Program-made: the position numbers and the translations under genes
Shown here: in pieces, positions 25,454 through 38,400 of the stretch
Position numbering within the stretch: position 1 is the stretch's first letter
Layout of the letters: every line of letters begins with the position of its first letter
Assembly (NCBI RefSeq): GCF_000002995.4
Contig: NW_025062479.1
Location: 5,201,221-5,265,220 of the forward strand
Source: Brugia malayi
Taxonomy: Eukaryota > Nematoda > Chromadorea > Rhabditida > Onchocercidae
Length of the DNA stretch: 64,000 nucleotides
Direction of reading: 5' to 3'
The notes under the pieces: model-generated
Seen by the model: the letters and a program-made list of their open reading frames with translations, nothing else
What the model was told of the DNA's origin: nothing
The model's database searches: none

Positions 25454-28400
25454 CAAAGTAATTACATGGACTGAGTAACAATGAATTAGAGACTTATTAA
25501 CTTTCCTGAAAGTAACCGTTCAATGAAATAATTTCTGAAATATAATCGCTTTTTGAGACGAAGCCAACATCTTGGGACATAAAGTAAATTTTTACTCTAC
25601 TAGTATTCCCACTTTTTCATTACTCCTTACTTCTGCGCTACTTTTTTCATATGTTCGATTGAGTTTGAAAAACGTAAGCTTCACTCACTTATTTGATCAG
25701 GGTTTGCTCCCGAACGTTCTAAAGTACGCACCACTACCTAGCACTTATTTTTTAAATGTTGAAAAAAAGAAATTCGAAATTTCGTTTCATGCCTTGATTT
25801 GATTAAAATGAAAACAAGAACTTAAAGGTTGGAAGGGACTCCGTCTCCACATCGTTTTTCATCGCTCAAACACATATGGCATTATAGTAAAAAGTTCAAG
25901 AAGTGGTAACCGCGTAAACTGTCCTATTCCCTATTTGGCGTAGTCAACCTTGAACACAATCATATGAAATATGTGACAGGACAGAAACCAGAATTAAAAC
26001 GAACCAAACTTTTCTGGGCAAAGAAAACGACGGACTCTTACCGTACATCCTACCCCGAGCTCACCAGACTTTGCTATTCGTTGGCAATTCGTTGCAAGAG
26101 CCTAATCTTTGTCACCAGCATTAAAAGCTCTCCACTTTATTTGTGTGAATCATTTGAGAAGGTACCGAGAAAGTCAAGTTCGAGATTCAACCACCTTTAG
26201 CATTGTAGAATTTTATCACATTACCGATGTTAACTTCCATGTAATTTATTAAGTCTGACTCATATTTCGCCACCTGTTTCCTTAGATGGCGTTTCAACAG
26301 TTAATCAAATCATTACTAAATAAGAACAGGTTGTGTGCTTTGAAAATATATAGTTGCTAGGATAATCTGGAAAACAAATTTTAAAGACTTCTCTCATAAA
26401 GGCAATAAATATTAAAGCATAAAAATATAAAAAAACACTTGAAGCAAAAAATGTTCCAAACAAACAAATAAATACAGTCCCGCTGATAGTGGTAATCACA
26501 GGAATCATGTGAAGCAAAAATGATAAAATTTACAGGAATCAAAAATTTCATGGAAAGGAAATATTCAAAGCAAGTGAAATGCACAAAAAACTGGGGGACA
26601 AAACGATATGAAATTCATGAAATATTTGAAATATGAAGGCTACCAAGCAGCAGTTAATCCGGAAACTGTTAAAAATACATCAGCAAAAATGGTTTTGCGA
26701 AGGTTAACATCTCCAGATAAAAAGATATTGACTGTCTACCATTTTGTAATCATATGTTGCAGTGGGATAAAATTTTGAAAGATCTGTAAAGTAAATGTCT
26801 TCTCAGAATCTCTTTTAGGCCACCGATATAAAATATCCTATTCTTTTAATGCCATTAATTAAAACCTCCAATTTGTTATAATCTGTTTCCATATTTGCGA
26901 TATATAGTCTGCTGGTAAAAATTTTTTCACATATGTAATAATAAGTCATCAACAAGAGAATACACTGTCTGCTTATTTGGATATTTAATTCATGAATTTC
27001 AACATTTTCTGTCTCCATATGTGCGATATTTATTATTGGTGACAAATCCTCGTCCGCTGCAATGAAACGCATTCAATGATTACTTTATGTGTATGGTTGA
27101 AATGAGAATCTGTAATATTTCTATTGGTGATCATAAACAAATATAGATGAATCATGAAATGGTAATTCCCAAAAAAGAAATCACTTAGATGCCTTATCGA
27201 CGACTAGAGTAACAAAGGATGGGTACTGCTGCTGCAACATAGAAAATCTGATGTTTTACATAAATTGGAATAACCAGACAACCAGGACCACAAATCTAAC
27301 ATCAGTAGTAAATAATGCAAAAAAAAAAAACGGATAATGGGCACTATAAACCTCTTCAAGTAGTGCGTTCGAGAGTACAGCTACACCACCACGAGCAAAT
27401 GAGCTACGAATACCAATTCAAAAGTTCTTCCACAATATTCACAGAAAATAATGAATTATTAGCAGAGACGGATAGTTCCCCTGTTGAATTGCAAATATTT
27501 CTGCAACGTGAGCGATTACAGCTCCCTCACACATTATGTAAAATTTCTTCCATCTAAAGACGGAATCTGAAAATTTAAATTTGCAAACCGGTCAAGAACT
27601 ACAGGCTTATATACATATGATGCTGCACTTGAATTCGCAGGATTCGGTAATGATAAATCAAGAATTGTGTGAAAATCCATTTTTTTTTTTCTGCCATGTA
27701 TCATTCAAAGAGAGTGAAATCTTCAAGAATATAACTACACTTGATTCACTAAAATCGAAGAATCTGAAAGGAAATGTAACAAAATTAGACCGACTTCCAA
27801 AATGAACTCGAAAATTCGGTGACTGATAGAGAAAGTTGTAGCTGTTTAATAATTTCCCAATTTGGTGGGATTATCACTCGACTTTGAGAAGCCAGAATCA
27901 ACAGAGGATATCAAAGTCACCTTGATTATTGCGTCTGTTATCTATTTGAAAACCAATGTCGGCATAAATCGTGAGCTGAGGACGTCAAGAATTCAAAGAA
28001 CTTTCATTTTCTACTAAAAATGGTTCTGGACATCGTTCGCTAGAAGGAAATCCAGTTTTCAAATCGCACAGTAGCTGGTCCTATCGCATAATTTCACCTA
28101 GAATACATGAAGTGCGGAAATCTTTTTATCATATGTAATAAATTACGAGGGAATTTGTCAAAATTCCGAACAGCTGCACAAAAATACCGACCAGGGGATA
28201 AGTTTGGATAAAAAAAAACTCGATAAACGCAACAGGAAAGCGAAAAAGTTTGTCATCCGTAATGCTTGGGATGTACTCACGAGAACTGATACGTTTAATC
28301 AGAGCATTGTACATGCCAACATGTCCGCCAGATATATTTCCAAGCTCAGCAGAGATAAAGACGGGTGATAATTTCCTATAATTTCAACCACTTTAATGAT

Positions 28401-29380
28401 AAGTATCTTTCATTTTGCTTAAAGCAAGCATAAAGTGTTCAAAGACAGAGAGGGTTTATAAAATGAAAAGGGAATACCTGCTAGTAATCTTAAGGTCAAA
28501 TTTATGTACGTTTAAGTCTTTCCCATAGCACTGTGACCAGAAGAAATAACTTTACTAGTGAAATTTCTTCGAAATCTTCCCAGACTGTCGATGCAGGACA
28601 ATCACCACTTGCAGATATTGATGTCGGTACAGGCTTTTCCTGTAACTCTTATGCCTGCGTAAACTGCAACGCAGTAACATCCGCCAAAATTTCAATTATA
28701 ACCGGTCCCTTCACAATTTCGGACTGGTTTTCAATCATTGTGTTTGTCGCGATAGATTGATCGAACCGCAATAAGAGCATCCCCGTAGCAGGTAAGACTA
28801 AGAGATTCCTGGAAAAGTTTTCGTAAATTGCATTGAGTGAGGTAGTTTATGCCAATTCTTATATCTTCGGGTCTTTATTCCTCCGTTCCGGCAAACTCTG
28901 TAAGGATTTCAAGGTATAATTAATACGGACACTGAAGTTAAAACTAAAATGTCAACTCGCTGAACAGGAACGACTGACGAGAAACTCCCTTGTTCATGTC
29001 GCCATCAGTAACGGGCCGTGAGAAAAATATAGAACACAAGTTCGTTTTAAGCGAACTGTCGAGAAGAGGCGGGGTTTTGGTTCTTTTGGTTGTGCCTTTA
29101 AGCTGTGGAATATTTATTTACCAGCGCTTGCTAAGTGCTATAAGGAAACTTTTTTATTAGGTTAATCCTCGAATGGATTGATTTGGGAAGTTTATTTTCC
29201 GTAGAAAATTAGCTTATGTGATGCATTAAACATTTAGTCTGTCATGCTTCTCAACTCTTTTGATTAAAGCTGAGTGTAGCTATTCCTTTATCACCAAATA
29301 TAATGATTGCAGGCACTAAGCTGGATTTTATCACCTATCATTTTGATTCTTACCAACAAAAATGGCTGTCTGATACAAAA
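25454..29380. other. Intergenic region with decayed protein-like frames
   Basis: This 3.9 kb stretch lies between the divergent starts of cytohesin (-) and POFUT2 (+), so both promoters should be here. No intact gene was recognised. Between about 26.8 and 28.9 kb several minus-strand frames look more protein-like than chance, the best being 28502-28846, which is broken by one stop. A 22-base motif with a reverse-strand reading ATATCGCANATATGGANACAGA occurs twice, near 26885-26906 and 27009-27031. Confidence 0.5.
28502..28846 (-). pseudogene. Protein-like reading frame broken by one in-frame TAA
   Basis: The minus strand is open for 113 codons in one frame except for a single TAA at 28649-28651. 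Before the stop it reads LLVLPATGMLLLRFDQSIAT and EIVKGPVIIEILADVTALQ; after it ELQEKPVPTSISAS and TVWEDFEEISL. The residue mix is balanced and unlike the lysine, phenylalanine and isoleucine noise typical of non-coding frames here. A second minus-strand frame (about 28129-28383) contains ISAELGNISGGHVGMYNALI. Neither was recognised. They may be remnants of a mobile element or an old gene, or chance. Confidence 0.3.
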
Positions 29381-31857
29381 ATGGTTAGGTTTTCATTTTT
29401 AGAATAAGAACATGAGTTCTTAATGTTGCCAGACACTGCACACTTTAAATTTTTATTTTCAGTATTGGCTTCAACTTGCATCCTACCTGTTGTATTATTT
29501 ATTATTTATAATAAACTGTTGTGAAGCTAATGAAAGTATTGCTGTACTAGCAAATGATGTCAGTAGAGATGAAAAAAAGTTTCTAATTTACGACGTCAAT
29601 TACGGCGAAGGATTTAACTTGCGTCGTGATGTTTTTATGAGGTAATTCAAAGGTCACTTGTTTGTTGCCTGTTTTTCTTTAGATTTCTCTTGATCATTAT
29701 GCCATGAAAAGGCTGAGAACTTTAAACTGGTTTTACGGCTACCCATAATCAAATGTCATAGTGATTTGTGTTTTTTCTTTTTTTTTTTTTTTGCTCACGT
29801 CACGTCAGAAATTATGGCTTCGATCAGATTTTGTTGTGATTTTTTTTTACAGAATAGCAAATACAGTTAGGATTTTGCGAGAACGTGGTTATAATTATGT
29901 GCTTGTATTACCGCCATGGGGTGGCCTTTATCATTGGCGAAAACATCACTTGAAAGTACCTTGGTCGAAGTTTTTCCACATTCAAAGTATCAATGAATTT
30001 GTTCCCGTGATTGAATTCCATAGGTTTTTAAAAGGTATGTTTTCAGCTATCTTCACATTACAGAGGAGAAGAAAGTTATTCTTAACAAAAAAATCTGAAT
30101 TTAAATATAATAGTTTGCTGAACTTGACATTTTAAATTTATAGAAAATGAAGAGATAAATGTAACTTTTTACTTTGTTGACGAAATCGGCTGGAATCACA
30201 AACGGTTCTGCCAAAATAAAGGGACGGTTACAAAGTAAGTATGCTAACAGTTAAAACTAGTCGTGGCGATCATTTTTAGAAACGAATTACGATGTTATCG
30301 ATGAAGTACTATATTTACAAGGTTATGCAGAAGGATGGACGGGTGGGAAATATGAAATTAAATATGATCAGCGGAATTGCATCATTAATGATCCTCACTA
30401 CAAATTCATTGGTGGTCTTTGGTATGATTTGAAGGTCTTAAATTAAAATACATCAGTTTTTCTAAGGAACTTTAGGCCAAAAACTTGAACTTTACATGAA
30501 TATATCAATTGTTTTCTACAGATCTAACTTGAACTGAATATCGTTACGTTATTTCTCCAAATTTTAATGCTAAGTTTGCGCATTGTTTACTTCTGGACTC
30601 ATGTGAAAGTCAATCGCACTGTCAGCGAATTATCCTCCATCTTCATTCTAGTGCAGTTTTTCAGGAAAGGCTGGTTTTTTTCATTTGAAAATATATATGC
30701 TCGCAAATTTTCATGCATTTCGATACAAGGTGATTCAGAGACATTGGCCAATATGATTCAAAGAGATCATCATCATGCGAATTCATTGATGATTGATCGC
30801 GCAGAAACAGTGCTTCATTCACATTTTGGTGACTTTTATTACTGGGAAGCGAGGCGCTCCATGCGCTACGCAGAGCATCTTCGTCTTGTTGCTGATGAAT
30901 TTAGGTAACGTAATGAGTTAGGATATTTATCAACTGTGTTAACTCTAAAATAGAATTTTTGTAAAATAGAAAACCTAAATATCTTAATTCCCAACTTTTT
31001 AATTTGTATCTTTGCGCATTTAAGGCAAAAACGATTGAATTCAAATGATCGGAGAGATGGAACTCTGATTTCTGATTCATGGAAGACAACAAGGAAAGTA
31101 CGTCACCTCAGTATCTAATGAGATCTTAAAACTAATTTAGCTGGAAAGAATATTTCCAGGAGCACGGCGAAGCGCAAGGAGGGGACTATATTTGTGTTCA
31201 CTGGAGACGTCGTGATTTTGTGCGGTCTCATAGCGCTGATATACCATCTATCAGTGGCACCGCCGAGCAGGTTTCAGTGCTTTAGTGTTAAATATATTGC
31301 ATATAGTTCAAACAGAGTGTGAATACTTTTTAAACTTGGGACCAAGAAGAATCCGAACACGATCGAATCCTCGTTTGTTTAAAAGATCTAACATTCTTAC
31401 AGATTGTTGTGATTCTGCGAAAAGAAAACCTTACCACTCTCTATTTATGTACCGACGCTTCAACTGCGGAAGTGGCCACCCTTACCAGTCTCTTGCCATA
31501 TGATGTACAAGTTGAACGATTTCTAAACGACTCATCTTTGAATGATGGAGAAGTCTCCATTGTTGATCAGGTTTTCTATTCTCCCAGTTTATAATCTGTT
31601 TGCCAACATGAAACTTGATTAGATCTTTTTTATTGTTGGCGTAGTCAAACGTCCCATTGCAGTGGATATGCGCACATGCCCGTTATTTCATTGGTACTCA
31701 TACATCAACTTTCTCATATCGGATACAGGAGGATAGGGAAATCTTGGGCTTTGAACCAGCGAAAACATTTAACCGACTATGTCCCGATGGTGAAACTGAT
31801 TGTGAACAGCCCGCCAAATGGACAATAGTTTATAAAGAATCACCCAGTCGTTATTGA
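29381..31857 (+). CDS. pad-2: GDP-fucose protein O-fucosyltransferase 2
   Basis: ER enzyme that transfers fucose to Ser/Thr of thrombospondin type-1 repeats. Exons seen: 29463-29641, 29853-30034, 30280-30421, 30665-30904, 31025-31097, 31141-31270, 31403-31570 and 31663-31857; a lone ATG exon at 29381-29383 is the best guess for the start. A hydrophobic signal ([20 protein letters not shown]) is followed by the catalytic loop [18 protein letters not shown]; the Glu of EGFNLRRD corresponds to catalytic Glu54 of human POFUT2. Other landmarks are [39 protein letters not shown] (GDP-fucose-binding Arg) and [20 protein letters not shown] near the end. Length is about 436 residues (human 429). All junctions agree except 31097/31141, which is off by one base. 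The identity is firm; the first exon is not. Confidence 0.93.
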
Positions 31858-31922
31858 TATACATGTAAGTGCGTGTGCAATATACATTCACTTTTCTGAA
31901 TATAAATTTGTCGAAATCAAAA

Positions 31923-31928
31923 TTTATT
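31923..31928 (-). promoter_or_regulatory. AATAAA polyadenylation signal of rps-2
   Basis: On the minus strand AATAAA lies about 100 bases beyond the rps-2 stop codon. It is within 70 bases of the POFUT2 stop on the other strand, so the two 3' UTRs probably overlap. Confidence 0.6.
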
Positions 31929-32024
31929 CCCGGGACACTGTCGAAGTGGCATCCAGAAGGAATACAACGATATTACGACATATACAACTTTTCAACAGAC
32001 AACATAAAATAACCAATGTTCTCA

Positions 32025-33874
<1,850 letters not shown>

Positions 33875-34152
33875 ATTGAATAAATCCAACGCTTAACCCT
33901 GGATTTTTATGCTTGTTCAAAAGTATATGTAGGGTTTACAATTGATAACGATAAGCAAGAATGAAACAAAAGAACAAGTTCCACACAAACTGTTATAAAT
34001 GAGCGTGAAAGGACATGCACTAATGTAATTAAGCGATGAGGTAATACACAACACCAATTTAAGGTACCAAACTATCTACTAGAATACTACACTTTTTTCC
34101 TGCATGAGCAGCATATCAGAACGCCTATAATTAATTTAAAAATTGGATTTTA

Positions 34153-34197
34153 CAAGCAGGCATAGATTCACTGAACAAGCAGCATAGATTCACTGAA
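34153..34197. repeat. Two tandem copies of a 22-23 base unit
   Basis: The unit CAAGCAGGCATAGATTCACT plus GAA is followed at once by a second copy lacking one G. It lies about 280 bases upstream of the rps-2 start codon. Confidence 0.85.
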
Positions 34198-35420
34198 AAA
34201 TGTAAGAGATAAAGACTGACTTCAGACGTATTTGGTTGAAAAACTTGGGTCTGACTAAAAGATTTGGTTGGCTATATGGTTGACCATCACATACCACTTA
34301 CTGACCGAATCTTTTTAGCTATAGCTGCTATTGCCATATCCCAAACTATGTGATGTATTAGAGTATAAAAGTTTTAGTAATATTCTATTATTAACAGGTA
34401 AAACTAATGCTACTTGTTATGAAAATAACGCCGTATGATTAAACATTGTATTTGTGGCATACAGAACAAGGGAGTTTAGTATAGAAAACGCAGTATGACA
34501 AGAACTGAAACATAATTTGAGTGAACAGACGCAGTGTCTTTACAAAAATAAGAAAAAAACAGGTCGAGTATCCAACATGCCTCGTAACTGTCATGTCGTG
34601 AACAGGTTTAAAGGCAGATGTATATGCCACTGCAAATACATAACTCAGAATTTGTCTCAGCTATTTTTAGTAAGGAGCGTTCACTGTGGGCCACGCGGAA
34701 CTTCACAGAACTGAAAAGAGAAAGAGCAGGGACCTCCTAACTCGAGTCAGTTATCTGTCTAAACTACTTCACTGCTCCACTTATCCCTGAAGATCTCCCG
34801 ACCTCCCAAGACTTCCCGTCGTTTCACACAAGACTAGTCAGACCAATAACGGTACATACTACCTAAAATCTGCTTTGTCATTTTGCTACAATGTATGTCG
34901 TTGACTGAAGAGAGTGTGTGTGGAAATGGAAGACATCAAACGGCGAGATGAGAAGCTGGACTGAACTGGTGGAGAAGACACTTGTCCGCTGGAAGTGATC
35001 AGGAAATGTAGATGCGAGTGGACGTGATTGGAGGGGATGGCACCGGGAAGTATTGTTGTTAACGGGCCGTGAGGTTGACAAGTTTGGAGTTTAAGGGATC
35101 TTTGTTATTGCCTTGTTTTTCCACCGAGAATCTACAGAGACCAGCACGGTTCTGCAAAGAATTTCAGAATGTTTACTTGGGATAGGAGAGTGATAATTCA
35201 TCGAAAACAAGTGCAATTGGATATGTGTGTGGATGCTTTAGCATTATGGCCTCTCAATTTAAATTTTAAACTTGATTCTGAAAGTTTACCCAGTAATGTA
35301 TATTGTAGCTATGTTCTTTTAAACGATTGCTATATTTGACATGGCTTTCCTGCACAATAATAAAAAAATATGGCATCTTGTCTACTACTCAGAAATGCGG
35401 TATAATTTATTCATCTTCAT

Positions 35421-35426
35421 TTTTAG
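35421..35426 (+). promoter_or_regulatory. Probable trans-splice or leader acceptor upstream of HYOU1
   Basis: TTTTAG preceded by a T-rich run lies 36 bases before the HYOU1 start codon. Its position fits a spliced-leader acceptor of a nematode gene, although a cis-splice of a 5' UTR intron would look the same. Confidence 0.45.
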
Positions 35427-35462
35427 GTAGTTTCATATTTGTCATACCGGTTAACGATAACG

Positions 35463-38400
35463 ATGAACTACAAATATATACTCTGTTTAGCGACAATTGT
35501 CAGCACATTTTTCACTTCGGGTTAGATTTAATTACCACATAATCAAGAAAGTAAATTATGGTTGGTAACAAATGGAGGTGTAAAATGTTTGTTTTATCTG
35601 CAACAGCCGGCTGGTCTTTATATGAAGGATTTTTGTAAATTTCTTTATAAAACATGGTTTTATATGAAATTTTCATTGACCTTCGAGAATCTATGTTTCG
35701 TTGCAAAAAGGAGGAAGACCCGTCTGTTTAGTAATAACAGTTGGGCATTCTATCGGAAATTTTGATCTCAATATGTTTCAGTGGACTCCGTAAGCCGAAA
35801 GTTAAAAAAAAAAAATTGTCAGCATGGATTTTGCTTTGCCAGTAGCATAAAAATTATTCAGCCATACGAAATTAATATAAACTATCGAAATCGAGACCAA
35901 ATTTATCACCGAAGGAAACCGAAAACTTGAAGACTAATGAGTTTAACTTAAATTTAGGGATGTGTGCCACAGCAAACAATTTTTGGGACCTTCTAATGCA
36001 AATACATGTTTTTCTGTAAATCGAAATCTTGTTTGAACTATAAGCTTTGCTTCAAAATCTCCACTACGAATTTTTTGCTTTTGCAGATGCATCGCTTGCA
36101 GCTATGTCCATAGATTTTGGTTCACAATGGATAAAAATGGCTTTGGTAAAACCAGGTGTGCCCATGGAAATGGTGTTGAATGAAGAAGCACATAGGAAAA
36201 CACCAAACCTAATAATTGTTAAAGATAACGAACGTTTGTTTGGTGATGCGGCATTGGCCTACGTAAGTGGTGTATAATTCTTAAAATTTTTTTAGATTCA
36301 CTGGCAGATGGAGGAATTGCTAATGCCAGTCGGAGCTAAGAAGTTTTATTTTTCTCTTTCTCTTTTGTATGAAGTATACACATTTCAAGAATTGATTTTA
36401 GATGAGTGTCCAGTTTTTCGTTATGTATTGTAGTTTCTGTGGGGATGCATTCGTATCGAATTCTATCTTTTCTTAAACTTTTTAGTCAGTTAAATATTGG
36501 AAAAATTCTTTTACTCATTTGGTGGATCTGTTGGGCAAGAAAATCAACAATCCAATTATTTCACTTTACAAGCAACGATTCCCGCATCTAAAATTTATTG
36601 TGGATGATGCGAGAGACGTTTTGCAGTTCGATGTGTAAATTTTATATATTCATTGAAGTTTTCAGAGACTCTGCTCTGTATGTGAAAGTTCTTAAATTGA
36701 GGGTGAAAAATGCGTGCTTTTTATATGATATCAGTGCAACTCATTTCTCTTTTTTTGCTAATTCAGCTAAAAATATATGATCTGAACTGATTTCTGCTAA
36801 GTGTAGGGATGGCGAGAACTACAGCATTGAGTCTATAGTTGCAATGATTTTGAAGCGATGTCGAGAAGTGGTCGAGAAATTCGCTAAACAGCCTGTTAGG
36901 GATGTAGTTATTACAGTTCCAGTGTTTTTCAATCAAGCAGAACGACGTGCTCTAGTAGCAGCGGCTAAAATCGCTGAACTGAATTTATTACAAGTGCGGT
37001 TTGATTCTGGACAACCTGTTTCTTTAATTTCTTTTTTAGAAAATCCATTAACTTCTGATCCAAATTTATTTATTTTTTTGCTTTGGCGAAAGGGTGCGTT
37101 GAAAGTCAATAAACTTCAGTTTTTTTTTTTTTTCTTTACATCGTGGTATTATTTACAAATCTTATTTTAAGTTATTCATTAATGTTATTTCTCAACTCTG
37201 TACCTTTTAGTTGTTGAATGATCATACAGCTGCTGGTTTAAACTATGGTGCATTTCGAAGAAGAGAAATCACTGAGAATGCACAAACTTTGTTAATTTAT
37301 GACGTTGGAGCAACAAAAGTTACAGCTTCAGTGTTGGAATATGTATTAGTGGAGGAAAAGAAACGAGGTGAAAAGGATCCAGTTATGACGACACTGGGAG
37401 TTGGGTAATTTTAAAGAAATGTTTTGTTCACTTATATAGTCCAAGGCATTACATAGCTTTATGAATATTGCTAGTGTCAATTATTTGGCTTTGAAGTGTG
37501 TAGTGTTGCAGCTATAGCCGCATAGTTGGTGGCTTTGAAATTACGCAAAGGCTGCGTGATATCTTTGTGAGTGACTTTCGCAAAACGAAAAAGACCAAAA
37601 CCGATATAACGGAAAATCCACGCTCCATGGCAAAAATGTTGCAAGAGGCAGAACGTGTCAAAATTGTATATTTTACAAAAATTTGAAGTAGTAGTAAGTT
37701 GCGGTTTTCACGGTAGTCAGAAACGACAATATGTATGGCTGTATATGGTACATGATTAGAAATGACAACTGTATGCTGAACAGTCGTGATAAAATCGGTT
37801 TCACTTCAGGTGCTTTCGGCAAACGTTAATTTTACTGCGCAGATTGAAAATGTCCATGAAGAACAAGATTTCACGATGTCAGTGACCAGAGCAATGCTAG
37901 AAGGTGCGATAAGAGATCTCGAAGTAAAATTAGTGCAGCCTATTGTGGATGCTTTGAAAATGGCTGACTTGTCACCAGAAAAGGTTTAAATTGGTTCTTT
38001 TTTGTATTAAAATCTTCCCGTAACCTTTGCATGGACGTAGTGTTCTGTGTTTCCAGGTCAATCAGGTAGTGCTGATGGGTGGTGGGAGTCGCGTTCCCTT
38101 AATCCAAGAATTTGTTCAGAAATTCTTCAAAAAGTAAGGGTTTTCTCATTGGAAAATCTGTTATTTGTTAGTGTCCTTTTATAAAATTTGGGCTTCGAGG
38201 TTTTTCATTGATTTATTTGGAGGAAAGAGCTGGGTAAATTCCTAAATACTGATGAAGCAATTGCAATGGGTGCAGTTTACCAAGCAGCGCATCTAAGCAA
38301 AGGTTTCAAAGTCAAGAGATTCGGTGTACGTGATTTGCAGATATCTCCAATACAGGTGTGTAACTTTTGTATGATTTTTCACTAACACTCCAAATAAAGC

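Larger units (their letters stand above)
33875..35462. other. Intergenic: divergent promoters of rps-2 and HYOU1
   Basis: About 1.6 kb separates the start codons of rps-2 (-) and HYOU1 (+). The stretch should hold both promoters. It contains one short tandem duplication (34153-34197). No gene was recognised, and the open frames on either strand lack protein-like character. Confidence 0.6.

Noticed and set aside
28755..28790. GGTTCGATC on the minus strand, resembling a tRNA B box
   Set aside because: No cloverleaf arms or A box could be placed around it.
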